Positions 14,999 through 23,016 of a stretch of DNA of 30,232 nucleotides are shown here, piece after piece. Location of the stretch: contig JBMFVX010000023.1 of the NCBI GenBank assembly GCA_049965775.1, forward strand, positions 1-30,232, read 5' to 3'. The first letter of the stretch is position 1. The number at the start of each line of letters is the position of its first letter. Under the pieces are notes generated by a model. That model had not been told where the DNA came from and made no database searches. It saw only the letters and a list, made by a program, of their open reading frames with translations. The position numbers and the translations under genes are program-made. This DNA comes from JABEVB01 sp049965775 (GTDB lineage: Bacteria > Planctomycetota > Phycisphaerae > WQYP01).

Positions 14999-15559
14999 TT
15001 ATACTTCGGTGATTTCTTTGGTTTTGGCCGCCACCAGTTCTTCCACTTTGCCTTCAAATTTTTTCAGCAGCGTTTGCACTTCTTCGCGGCCCGCCTCCGC
15101 CTGATCTTGCGTAAGCAGCGATGACTTTTCTTCCTGGTCTACATGTTTGTTGGCATCGCGGCGCAAATTGCGCAGTGCAATTTTGGTTTGTTCCGCGACA
15201 TCTTTTACCTTGCCCAACAACTGCTGCCGACGGTCGCCTGAAAGGGCCGGAAGCACCAGCCGAATCTGTTTGCCGTCGTTCTGGGGATTGATGCCCAAGT
15301 TCGCCACCTCTATGGCTTTGACGATATCCTTAAGGCTGCCGGGATCAAAGGGCTTGATCAGAATACTGCTTGCATCGGGCGTGGTAAGCGACGCCAGCGC
15401 CCGTAGGTCGGTGGGCGTGCCGTAATATTCCACCTTGATGTACTCCACCAGCGAGGTGCTCGCCCGCCCGGTACGCAGGCCGCGCAACTCATGGCGAAGG
15501 TGCTCCATCGCCTTTTCCATGCTTTCTTCAGCTTCAAATAGAATTTCATCTATTGGCAT
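14999..15559 (-). CDS. frr: Ribosome recycling factor
   Basis: 186-residue cytoplasmic RRF, which with EF-G splits post-termination ribosomes. ATG at 15559 with AGGAG eight bases upstream. Domain I helices and the hinge are recognisable: 'EAEESMEKAMEHLRHELRGL' with the conserved 'RTGRAS' (about 31-36), 'VEYYGTPTDLRALASLTTPD' (domain II), 'ANLGINPQNDGKQIRLVLPALS', and the C-terminal helix 'RREVQ..LLKKFEGKVEELVAAK'-like region. Length equals the family norm of about 185. Third gene of tsf-pyrH-frr, 46 bp after pyrH. No terminator fits in the 2-bp gap to murJ, so convergent transcripts must overlap. Confidence 0.98.
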   Translation of the reverse strand: MPIDEILFEAEESMEKAMEHLRHELRGLRTGRASTSLVEYIKVEYYGTPTDLRALASLTTPDASSILIKPFDPGSLKDIVKAIEVANLGINPQNDGKQIRLVLPALSGDRRQQLLGKVKDVAEQTKIALRNLRRDANKHVDQEEKSSLLTQDQAEAGREEVQTLLKKFEGKVEELVAAKTKEITEV

Positions 15560-15605
15560 GATTAAATCTCCTGAGTGACCCGGCCCGACAATTCAGGCCG
15601 CCGCG

Positions 15606-16334
15606 TCAAACCGCAACGCCGGTTACCAGTGTGCCGATAGGCTCTCCGGCGACAACGCGGGCAATGTTGCCCGGCGTTTTCATGTTGAACACAATGATCG
15701 GCACGTTGTTTTCTTCAGCCATGCTGATGGCCGTCATGTCCATCACGCGTAAATTATCTGTGATAACCTGGCGATAGGTAAGCTGCTCAAAACAGCGGGC
15801 CTTGGGATTCTTCTTGGGGTCGCTGTCGTAAACGCCATCCACCTTGGTGGCCTTCAGCAGCACCTGACAGTTCAGCTCGGTGGCACGCAGGGCGGCGCAG
15901 GTGTCAGTGGTAAAAAATGGACTGCCGACACCGGCCGCCAGCACCACCACAAGGCCTTTCTCAAGGTGATGCATCACCTTACGCCTAATAAACGGCTCGC
16001 ACACCGCTGTAACCGGCAGAGCGCTGGCTACACGCGTAGGCTGCCCCAGATGTTCCAGGGTATCTTGCAGGGCCATGGCGTTCATAACTGTGCCCAGCAT
16101 GCCCATGTAGTCTGCTGTGGCCCGTTGAATACAGCCCGAACCCGCCAGCCTCTCGCCGCGCACAAGGTTGCCGCCGCCAACCACAATGGCCAGTTGAACG
16201 CCCGACTGCGCCACCGCCGCAATTTGCGACGCAATTACCTTGATTTCATCCATTTCAAAGCCAAAGCCGCCCTCGCGGCATAGCCCTTCGCCGGATATTT
16301 TCAGCAGAACGCGGGTGTATCGCTGTCGCGCCAC
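15606..16334 (-). CDS. pyrH: UMP kinase
   Basis: 242-residue amino-acid-kinase-family enzyme that phosphorylates UMP to UDP; usually hexameric, activated by GTP and inhibited by UTP. Motifs: 'VLLKISGEGLC' (N-terminal Lys and glycine loop), 'AIVVGGGNLVRGERLAGSGC' with the following 'RATADYMGMLGTVMNAMALQ', 'VLAAGVGSPFFTTDTCAALR' and 'DGVYDSDPKKNPKA'. The GTG at 16334 is chosen: GGAG (16344-16341) lies six bases upstream and the product has the normal length. A TTG at 16346 would add four residues but has no ribosome site. It lies 54 bp after tsf and 46 bp before frr, the standard bacterial order. Confidence 0.97.
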   Translation of the reverse strand: MARQRYTRVLLKISGEGLCREGGFGFEMDEIKVIASQIAAVAQSGVQLAIVVGGGNLVRGERLAGSGCIQRATADYMGMLGTVMNAMALQDTLEHLGQPTRVASALPVTAVCEPFIRRKVMHHLEKGLVVVLAAGVGSPFFTTDTCAALRATELNCQVLLKATKVDGVYDSDPKKNPKARCFEQLTYRQVITDNLRVMDMTAISMAEENNVPIIVFNMKTPGNIARVVAGEPIGTLVTGVAV

Positions 16335-16388
16335 GTTTGGCTCCAAAAGAGTGTATTTTCAGGGGCCCAAGCCCCGCAAATCGCCGCG

Positions 16389-17261
16389 TCAGGCTTCGCC
16401 AACCTTAAACCGCGCAAACTCCACCACCGACAACGGGCTTGAGACCGCCTTGGCCGTTTCAGCAAGCAGTTCGCGAATTTTTCTTTTTTCGTCCTTTACA
16501 AAGGGTTGCTCCAGCAACACCTGATCGGCGAAAAACTTCTCCAGTTTTCCCGCGACAATTTTTTCGACAATAGCCGGTGGCTTACCGGTGATGCCTTCCG
16601 CGGCAATCGCTTTTTCACGCTCCAGCAACGCCGGGTCTACCTGCTCGCGGCCTACCGCCAGCGGCACATACGGCATACCCGCAGTAATATGCATTGCTAT
16701 TTCGCCCAGCAACACCTTCACGGCGTCGTCAGTACTGCCATCAATGCGCACGAGGGTGCCCACCTTGGCATTGTGGTGAACATATTTGCCTATTTGCCCG
16801 GTGGTGGTGGTAAAGCGAGCAAGGCCCGTCACAGCCATGTTTTCTTTAATTGAGCCGCCGACGAGTTCCTTAATTACCTGCTCCACCGTTCGCCCGGTGC
16901 TATCAGGATACTTAAGCGTATTTAACTCTGCCGGTGTTTTAACTGAATGTTGAAATGCCAGTTCCACCAGATCGTGGAGCAACTTCTGAAAGCCATCGTT
17001 GCGCGCAACAAAATCAGTCTGACAGCCCAGCCGCAGCAAAACACCCGTGCGGCCATCTTCGCTTATTTTGCCGCCGATGAGGCCCTCCTTCATTTCGTTG
17101 GCCATTTTGGTGTCTGCCCGGCCCGCGCCCCATTTGCGAAGCAATTCGGCGGCTTTGTCCATGTCGCCGGCTGATTCGGTAAGGGCCTTTTTCGCCTCCA
17201 TCATGCCCGCATTGGTACGAGCACGCAGGGCCATAACATCTTTAGCACTGATTTCCGCCAT
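16389..17261 (-). CDS. tsf: Elongation factor Ts
   Basis: 290-residue guanine-nucleotide exchange factor for EF-Tu. ATG at 17261 with AGAGGA upstream. The N-terminal UBA-like domain (about 1-55: 'AKDVMALRARTNAGMMEAKK', 'GDMDKAAELLRKWG') and the EF-Tu-contacting TDFVARN (about 83-89) are intact. The core subdomains follow ('EIAMHITAGMPYVPLAVGRE', 'ILLEQPFVKDEKRKIRELL'). Length is typical for full-size EF-Ts. In most bacteria tsf directly follows rpsB (ribosomal protein S2). Here the 548 bp upstream contain no rpsB and the next gene is an alpha-galactosidase, so rpsB has been separated. Confidence 0.98.
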   Translation of the reverse strand: MAEISAKDVMALRARTNAGMMEAKKALTESAGDMDKAAELLRKWGAGRADTKMANEMKEGLIGGKISEDGRTGVLLRLGCQTDFVARNDGFQKLLHDLVELAFQHSVKTPAELNTLKYPDSTGRTVEQVIKELVGGSIKENMAVTGLARFTTTTGQIGKYVHHNAKVGTLVRIDGSTDDAVKVLLGEIAMHITAGMPYVPLAVGREQVDPALLEREKAIAAEGITGKPPAIVEKIVAGKLEKFFADQVLLEQPFVKDEKRKIRELLAETAKAVSSPLSVVEFARFKVGEA

Positions 17262-17809
17262 TGGGTTCCTCTTTCAACGTAAAACCACAAAAAAACTACC
17301 GGCACGTAAAATGCCGCATCTGCTCTCGGCCAGCCGCGTTCAGCCATGGCCGCGCAAGTTGTCAAAGTGTAAGGATTTAAGCCCAACTCGTCCAGAGAGC
17401 GAGCGCCATTCGTGGAACCGCGCACAAGTCCAAAGACATCGCCTGACAATCAAAAATTGCTTCCCCGCAGCGTCAGCCGTTAGTAAATTATCGAAACTCC
17501 CCGGACGACAACTGCGGGCCGGTCCCTTGGCAGGGCGCGGAAAACCAAACCGATAGGAATGAACTTAGCCTCACCCCACCATACACCCGATATTGATCCC
17601 TCTTTACCAGGTGGCTTTCTCAAGCATTCCAACGTTGACCTCCAGCCTGCTGGGCATGAACGAAAACCTCCGCCACCTAGCCGCGCAGGTTGCCATCGCC
17701 CAAGCCATGGTCAACCGCCTCGGCGCTGCCGCCGCCCCGCTGGCCCAACTGGCGCATTACCTCACCAACCGCGGGCATTAAGCGCAGCGGCCACTCCCTT
17801 GCCCGCCGG
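17262..17809. other. 548-bp region without a confident gene, between tsf and the alpha-galactosidase
   Basis: This should contain the tsf-pyrH-frr promoter, but I see no strong -35/-10 pair on the minus strand. No tRNA-like T-arm or cloverleaf is visible on either strand, and rpsB is absent. The right part (from about 17593) has a plus-strand frame with high third-position GC that encodes the small ORF listed separately. The remainder shows no repeats I can recognise. Confidence 0.4.
17656..17781 (+). CDS. Doubtful 41-residue small ORF
   Basis: From the ATG at 17656 the frame encodes 41 residues, mostly Ala/Leu/Gln ('LRHLAAQVAIAQAMVNRLGA' and on), compatible with an amphipathic helix. Codon third positions are GC-rich as in real genes here, and the frame is open upstream to a TTG at 17593 (62 residues). 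No ribosome site precedes either start and no family is recognised. It may be a small protein, the tail of a decayed gene, or chance. Confidence 0.2.
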   Translation: MNENLRHLAAQVAIAQAMVNRLGAAAAPLAQLAHYLTNRGH

Positions 17810-19417
17810 TCAATCGTCATCCATGTTTGGAGCACCTACTTTCAGCAGGATCGCGCTATGCGCGGGGATGGTCGCTTGGAACGACTGTTTTACGCCCAGG
17901 CTTTGACGCTTCCATAAATCGCGTACCGGTTGGCCGCCGCACAGCCGGACGGCGCCGGACGGTACCACCGGGTCGAGCATACGCCAACTCGGAATCACCA
18001 CCTTTTTGCGGGCCAGATCCATGTTAAATATTGCGACCGCCACGGTGCCATCCCATAGCGGACGAGCCCAAACTTCCACCGGTCCCTGGCGATCCACGCG
18101 CTGCGCCTGCACGCCCAACTCGTCCTGGTCCACCGCTATGACTTCTGTATTGCCCACCAGATCTTTGGTAAAGGCATCAAGCCTTGTCAAATCGCATCCC
18201 AACAGCAATGGCGCCGCCAACATGCTCCAAAGCGTAATATGGGTGAGTTGTTCATGCGGGGTCAGGTGGGTTTTGCGAATGCTCCCCATCGGCCGACCAT
18301 CCTGAAACCAGCCGTAACCCACCACCAGCATATCCGGATCGTTCCAGTGACCCGGCCCCGCGAATGAAAACAGGTTGCCCGCACGATTAAACCCATTGTG
18401 GCATATCGAAGCCCATGAGTCCTCAATATCACCCGATACCCTGTAGGTGTTTCCCCAAACCGGCGGCCCACCCGCCCAAGTCCATACGTGCGCCATCCCA
18501 TATTGACATAGCGCATAGGCAATATCGCGGTCAATCTGGTCCAAAGCGACCCGCATCTCTCTGTACGGCCGGATAAACTGCTCCAAATCGGGATGCCTCG
18601 GAACTTTTTGCGAATAGCTACACCAATCATATTTTAAATAATCCACGCCCCACCGCGCGTACGTCTTCGCGTCTTGAAGCACATGCCCGTAGCTGCCTGT
18701 ATTGTGAGCACACGTCAGCGGGCCTGGAGATGAATACGAACCATATTTAAGTCCCTGGCTATGCACATAATCAATCAATTCTTTCAGTGCATGGTAGCCG
18801 CCGAAAGACGCGGGAACCAATAATTCGCCGTCCGCAGAGCGACCGCGCTGTGCGCCCTCATCAACGATTACATAATTATATCCTTTCGCGGCCAGGCCGC
18901 TCCGAACCAGAGCCTCGGCGGCCGCGCGGGTAAGCTGCACATTGTTGGTTGTGCCAAAAGCATTCCAAGCCTCCCAGCCCATTAGGGGCGTCAACGCAAG
19001 CTTGTGCGCACCGGCAACTATGCGCAGCGTGCGATGTGAAACCCCCAAACGGTTGGTCGCCGTAAGACGCACCTTGTATTCGCCCGCGTGCTTGACGATT
19101 CCCGTAATGATGCCAGCACGACTCATCGTCAATCCTTCAGGCAAACCAACGGACGAAAGTTCTATGGGTGTCTGGCCGGTATAAGGCACCCTGAAAATAA
19201 AATCCCGCCCGGGGGTAGTACCGACCACACGCGGACCATGAAATTCAGGTGTCGGCGGATCTCCACTGGCAATTTCGGGATAATCATTTACGCTCGACAA
19301 ACCCGTGCGGGCCGATAAGTGTTTTCGTTTGGCCCCGAATGCCGCCGTTGCGGCCGCTGAAGCGGCAAGCTTAATCATGTCTCTTCGCACATTCTGCTGA
19401 TGGGGCGCTTTACGCAT
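17810..19417 (-). CDS. Exported GH27 alpha-galactosidase with N-terminal Ig-like domain
   Basis: 535-residue glycoside hydrolase family 27 enzyme, expected to release terminal alpha-galactose (or alpha-N-acetylgalactosamine) from oligosaccharides. ATG at 19417 with GGAG eight bases upstream. The N-terminus has a Tat-like signal (NVRRDMIKLAASAAATAAF, twin Arg 11-12). Residues about 67-135 look like a putative-Ig (He_PIG-type) domain: 'FIFRVPYTGQTPIELSSVG', 'GIITGIVKHAGEYKVRLTA'. The catalytic barrel starts at 'LALTPLMGWEAWNAFG' (about 140). The nucleophile is Asp264 in DYLKYDWC and the acid/base Asp330 in RVSGDIEDSW, aligning with human alpha-galactosidase A D170 and D231. A C-terminal beta domain ends in 'IPAHSAILLKVG'. 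It stands alone, with no transporter or other glycosidase beside it. Confidence 0.94.
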   Translation of the reverse strand: MRKAPHQQNVRRDMIKLAASAAATAAFGAKRKHLSARTGLSSVNDYPEIASGDPPTPEFHGPRVVGTTPGRDFIFRVPYTGQTPIELSSVGLPEGLTMSRAGIITGIVKHAGEYKVRLTATNRLGVSHRTLRIVAGAHKLALTPLMGWEAWNAFGTTNNVQLTRAAAEALVRSGLAAKGYNYVIVDEGAQRGRSADGELLVPASFGGYHALKELIDYVHSQGLKYGSYSSPGPLTCAHNTGSYGHVLQDAKTYARWGVDYLKYDWCSYSQKVPRHPDLEQFIRPYREMRVALDQIDRDIAYALCQYGMAHVWTWAGGPPVWGNTYRVSGDIEDSWASICHNGFNRAGNLFSFAGPGHWNDPDMLVVGYGWFQDGRPMGSIRKTHLTPHEQLTHITLWSMLAAPLLLGCDLTRLDAFTKDLVGNTEVIAVDQDELGVQAQRVDRQGPVEVWARPLWDGTVAVAIFNMDLARKKVVIPSWRMLDPVVPSGAVRLCGGQPVRDLWKRQSLGVKQSFQATIPAHSAILLKVGAPNMDDD

Positions 19418-19458
19418 AACACAACTCCACTTCAGATATCTCGAAGGCTCCGAGCAAT

Positions 19459-19464
19459 ACTATA
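19459..19464 (-). promoter_or_regulatory. Candidate -10 box for the alpha-galactosidase gene
   Basis: On the minus strand the sequence reads TATAGT (plus ACTATA), five of six consensus bases, giving a start near 19452 and a leader of about 35 nt before the ATG at 19417. No good -35 box is seen 16-18 bases upstream. The rest of the 196-bp divergent region (19418-19613) shows nothing else clear. Confidence 0.35.
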
Positions 19465-19613
19465 TAAGGTTGTGGACGAAAGAAAACAGTCGCCGCAACC
19501 CAGAAGCCTGTCCATTTCAGGTATTGCAGATTCATTTTGAGTCGCAGGCTTGATTGTATCGCATCTCATGGGACAATTGGCCTTGTGTTTTATGAACCAA
19601 GAGGTCCCCGGCA

Positions 19614-20261
19614 GTGGCAGCAAACAGCATCAACCGCAAATACATTAAAGCCGGCGGAGCGGGCCGGCGGCCCCATGCCCTGCTGGGCTATCGCGTTGTT
19701 GAAACCTCCTGGGGGCATTGTGGGCTTTTGTACTGCCAGGTGAATTGCTGCTCGCTGCTGAGACGAATTTTTCCAGCGCATCCTTCGCAGGAAGCGTTGC
19801 TTAAAAATATCAAGGCGTTTCTGCCACGACCGCGCAAAGGCAGGCCCTCGCCGCCACCGGCCGCCGAACCGCTGTGGATCAAACAGCTTGCGGCATTTTT
19901 GACGCGGTACTATCAGGACGGCTACGACCCGCGGGGCAAGTCGCCTGACTTCTGGCCTATTTGGCGCGATGTAGTGGATTGGTCGGTCTGTACGCCATTT
20001 GACCAGGCGGTGCTCGCACGCGTAGCTGTGATACCACCGGGCCAAACCATGACTTATGGAGCCGTGGCCAAAGCAATTGGTCGCGAAGGGGCTTTCCGGG
20101 CGGTGGGCGGCGCTCTGGGCCGAAACCCATTTCCGATTTTAATACCCTGCCATCGCGTGCTGGGCGCCAACGGCAAAATGACGGGTTTTTCGGCTCCGGG
20201 GTCGGTCGGAGCCAAGCAACGCATGCTTGCGCTGGAGAGCCAAAGCGGTTGCTGTCGGTAA
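19614..20261 (+). CDS. ogt: Methylated-DNA--protein-cysteine methyltransferase
   Basis: 215-residue suicide DNA-repair protein that moves the alkyl group from O6-alkylguanine (and O4-alkylthymine) to its own cysteine. The active site is IPCHRVLG with acceptor Cys179. The DNA-binding helix-turn-helix has the Arg finger in 'GREGAFRAVGGALGRNPFPI', after 'TPFDQAVLARVAVIPPGQTM' and 'TYGAVAKAIG'. The GTG start at 19614 has GAGG-type complementarity about eight bases upstream. It is longer than E. coli Ogt (171 aa) because of an extended N-terminal domain that contains a small cysteine cluster (Cys36, 41, 45, 46), which might bind a metal; this is speculative. Ada-type regulator domains are absent. 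Single gene, diverging from the galactosidase. Confidence 0.93.
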   Translation: MAANSINRKYIKAGGAGRRPHALLGYRVVETSWGHCGLLYCQVNCCSLLRRIFPAHPSQEALLKNIKAFLPRPRKGRPSPPPAAEPLWIKQLAAFLTRYYQDGYDPRGKSPDFWPIWRDVVDWSVCTPFDQAVLARVAVIPPGQTMTYGAVAKAIGREGAFRAVGGALGRNPFPILIPCHRVLGANGKMTGFSAPGSVGAKQRMLALESQSGCCR

Positions 20262-20340
20262 GCAGTCGGCATGGGCAATTGGGGTGCCGCACACCGCACC
20301 GCACCGGTTGGTTTTATAAAGACAACAATTTCCGCATTTT

Positions 20341-20349
20341 TGGTATACT
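20341..20349 (+). promoter_or_regulatory. Extended -10 promoter upstream of lepA
   Basis: TGGTATACT contains the TGn extension followed by TATACT (20344-20349, five of six consensus bases). Extended -10 promoters often lack a good -35 box, as here. Transcription would start near 20356, giving a leader of about 93 nt before the lepA ATG, with GGGAAA-like sequence shortly before the start. Confidence 0.45.
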
Positions 20350-20448
20350 TATAGGATTAGCCTCTGCTGCTAAGGCCGGGGGCGGCTGCGCCGGGAGAGT
20401 AGAACAGGTGATAGCAGGGCAGTATCTTCAACGGGAAACGATTAACGC

Positions 20449-22236
20449 ATGGAAATTCGCAACTTTTGCATTATTGCGCACATAGACCACGGAAAATCAA
20501 CTTTGGCCGACCGGCTCCTGGAACGTTCCGGCGCAATTACGGAACGCGAGATGCAGGCCCAATTTTTGGATGACTTGGACCTCGAGCGCGAGCGCGGCAT
20601 TACCATCAAAGCCAGTGCCGTCTCGGTTAATTACACGGTGGACTCCAAGCCGTACATGCTTAACCTGATTGACACCCCCGGCCACGTAGACTTTCATTAC
20701 GAGGTGGCCAAGGCGCTGCAGGCATGCGAAGGCGCTCTGCTGGTGGTGGATGCAACGCAGGGAGTTCAGGCGCAAACCGTGGCCAACGCATATGCCGCCA
20801 TTGAAGCGGGCCTTGAAATCATTCCCGTCATCAACAAAATTGACCTTCCCAGCGCCCGCCCCGATGAAGTCGCCGAAGAAATGGAGCAGGTGCTGGGCAT
20901 TGATGCGCTATCGTGCATACCCATATCCGCCAAAAGCGGCATCGGCATTGACGAGTTGTTTCGGGCCATCTGCCTCAAGCTGCCCGGCCCGCGCGGCGAT
21001 GTCAAGGCCCCGCTGCAGGCACTCATATTTGACAGCAAATATGATGATTACCGCGGCGTGGTGGTGTATGTGCGTATGTTCAACGGCTCGCTCAAAATGG
21101 GCCAGAAAATCCGCCTGATGAGCCAACAGCGAATCTATCAGATTACCGACCTGGGCAAGTTTTCGCCCAAGGCCACGCATGTAGATTCGCTTTCTGCCGG
21201 TGAAGTAGGTTTTTTGGTTGCAAACATCAAGGCTCTCGGCGATGTAACCGTGGGCGACACGGTTACCGATGCCGCCAACCCGGCTCCCGAACCGCTGCCC
21301 GGCTACCGGCCGATTAAACAGATGGTGTACTGCGATTTTTATCCCGGCCCCGACACCGAGTACACCCAACTGCGCGAAGCACTGGAAAAACTCCGCCTGA
21401 ATGACTCTTCATTCACTTTTGAGCCTGAAAACTCCGATGCGCTCGGTTTCGGCTTCCGCTGCGGCTTTTTGGGGCTGCTGCACATGGAAATTGTGCAGGA
21501 GCGCCTCGAGCGCGAACAACATGTGCAGGTGGTACAAACCGCCCCCACCGTACCCTACGAAATTGTGCTTAACGACGGCACCGTAAAAATGATAGACTCG
21601 GCCGCCGCCCTTCCCGACCAGAGCCGCGTAAGCGAAATACGTGAACCCATGATTCGCGCCAACATTATTGTGCCGGCCGACAACATCGGGGATATATCGA
21701 AGCTATGCTCCGACCGACGCGGCATTTATAAAAAAACCGAGTATATCGGTCCGCAACGGGTAATTTTGGAGTATGAGCTGCCGCTGGCGGAAGTTATTTT
21801 TGACTTTTTTGATCGGCTCAAAACGCTTACCCGCGGCTATGGCACGCTGGACTACGACCTGATCGGCTTTCATGGCGATGACCTGGTACGCATGGATATT
21901 CTCGTCAACGGCGACGCCATAGATGCACTGAGCCTCATTGTGCATCGCAGCAAAGCCGAAAACCGCGGCCGCGCCATTATTCGCAAACTCAAGCAGGAAA
22001 TTGATCGCCACCTCTTTGAAGTGCCCCTGCAGGCGGCGGTTGGCTCGCGCGTGGTTGCGCGAGAAACCATCAGCGCCATGCGCAAAAACGTCACCGCCAA
22101 ATGCTACGGCGGCGATGTAAGCCGCAAACGCAAACTGCTGGAAAAGCAGAAAGAGGGCAAAAAACGCATGAAGCAGGTGGGCCGTGTGGAAATACCGCAG
22201 AAGGCGTTTATGGCGGTGCTGGAGCCAGGTGAATAG
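20449..22236 (+). CDS. lepA: Elongation factor 4 (LepA), ribosome-associated GTPase
   Basis: 595-residue translational GTPase with the length and domain order of the family. G-domain motifs: AHIDHGKSTLADRLL (G1), RGITIKA (G2), DTPGHVDF (G3), NKIDLPSA (G4) and 'PISAKSG' (G5). Domains II and III follow, then the LepA-specific C-terminal region: 'GYGTLDYDLIGFHGDDLVRM', 'DALSLIVHRSKAENRGRAII', 'AVGSRVVARETISAMRKNVT' and 'GGDVSRKRKLLEKQKEGKKR'. The function is tied to ribosome biogenesis and translation under stress. The ATG at 20449 begins MEIRNFCIIAHIDHGKS, the usual N-terminus. Its 3' end overlaps the convergent gene by 29 bp (22208-22236). Confidence 0.98.
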   Translation: MEIRNFCIIAHIDHGKSTLADRLLERSGAITEREMQAQFLDDLDLERERGITIKASAVSVNYTVDSKPYMLNLIDTPGHVDFHYEVAKALQACEGALLVVDATQGVQAQTVANAYAAIEAGLEIIPVINKIDLPSARPDEVAEEMEQVLGIDALSCIPISAKSGIGIDELFRAICLKLPGPRGDVKAPLQALIFDSKYDDYRGVVVYVRMFNGSLKMGQKIRLMSQQRIYQITDLGKFSPKATHVDSLSAGEVGFLVANIKALGDVTVGDTVTDAANPAPEPLPGYRPIKQMVYCDFYPGPDTEYTQLREALEKLRLNDSSFTFEPENSDALGFGFRCGFLGLLHMEIVQERLEREQHVQVVQTAPTVPYEIVLNDGTVKMIDSAAALPDQSRVSEIREPMIRANIIVPADNIGDISKLCSDRRGIYKKTEYIGPQRVILEYELPLAEVIFDFFDRLKTLTRGYGTLDYDLIGFHGDDLVRMDILVNGDAIDALSLIVHRSKAENRGRAIIRKLKQEIDRHLFEVPLQAAVGSRVVARETISAMRKNVTAKCYGGDVSRKRKLLEKQKEGKKRMKQVGRVEIPQKAFMAVLEPGE

Positions 22237-23005
22237 GAGCCGGGTTGTCGCGATAATCGGTCAGCGGCAGCTTGCGCGTCATCTTCTTATAGGCCGCAAG
22301 CACCTGCGGCGTAACCTTCAGGCGAATGTCTTTTACAAACACCACGTTAGCAGCCTTTTCGCCGAGTTTGCTTTGAAAGTGCTTCATTAGCAGAAAGAAA
22401 TATTTTTTACCGTGCGAATCTATGTACAGCGGCGCTACCAGCGAACCTGTGGTATGCCTGCCGTTAAGCAGTGTGAAGCGATACAAAAACTGTATGCGGG
22501 CATAGGTTTTGCCGGAATAAACTTTCAGGTCGCTGCCATCCTGCAGGTAGCGCCACTGGCGCTGATCGCGCGACGAAGCAACAATGGTTCGAATGCGTTT
22601 AACCAGCGCAATGCTTACATCCTGATACCGCTTGATGGATGCATGCCACAAGCGAAACGGCGTGCCGACGGTTGTATATATAGTTCCCGTGTAAATGCGG
22701 CCATCGGTAAGCATAACCCGGCCCTGACGGCGGTCGGGTGAACCTTGGCCGGTGGCCACGAGTGGCGGCTGCTTAAGCGGCTTGGGGGCGATGTTGCCCG
22801 CCGGCGCTGTGGCGGTTGGGGCGTTTTGCAGCAAGCTGCCCAAACTCTGGCCCTGCACCTGAAGGGCATGGCATAACAGAAGTATGCACGCCGCCGTGGC
22901 AGCTGCTAAAGCGCCGCGATTTAGCGACGCACGCAAGGCGCGGCCGCATCGCGCTGCTCGCTGGAATATGCCCAAGGCGTTAAACTGACATCGTTTGTGC
23001 TTCAT
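22208..23005 (-). CDS. Exported planctomycete-type hypothetical protein
   Basis: 265-residue protein of unknown function. A basic N-terminal stretch of about 30 residues is followed by a hydrophobic segment 'GALAAATAACILLLCHALQV' (about 31-50), suggesting a signal peptide with a long n-region; a later non-ATG start is possible. A Pro/Ala/Thr linker (about 55-85) leads to a beta-rich domain: 'GRVMLTDGRIYTGTIYTTVG', 'FRLWHASIKRYQDVSIALVK', 'YSGKTYARIQFLYRF', then a C-terminal helix. The pattern 'VxLxDGRxYxGxI' recalls small barrel domains in planctomycete exported proteins, but I cannot name the family. It diverges from tilS across 11 bp and overlaps lepA tail to tail, so its promoter must lie inside tilS. 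Confidence 0.75.
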   Translation of the reverse strand: MKHKRCQFNALGIFQRAARCGRALRASLNRGALAAATAACILLLCHALQVQGQSLGSLLQNAPTATAPAGNIAPKPLKQPPLVATGQGSPDRRQGRVMLTDGRIYTGTIYTTVGTPFRLWHASIKRYQDVSIALVKRIRTIVASSRDQRQWRYLQDGSDLKVYSGKTYARIQFLYRFTLLNGRHTTGSLVAPLYIDSHGKKYFFLLMKHFQSKLGEKAANVVFVKDIRLKVTPQVLAAYKKMTRKLPLTDYRDNPAPIHLAPAPP

Positions 23006-23016
23006 CAGGGTCTATT

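Noticed and set aside
17262..17809. tRNA or rpsB in the gap upstream of tsf
   Set aside because: No cloverleaf or T-arm (GTTCRA) was found on either strand, and no frame reads as ribosomal protein S2.
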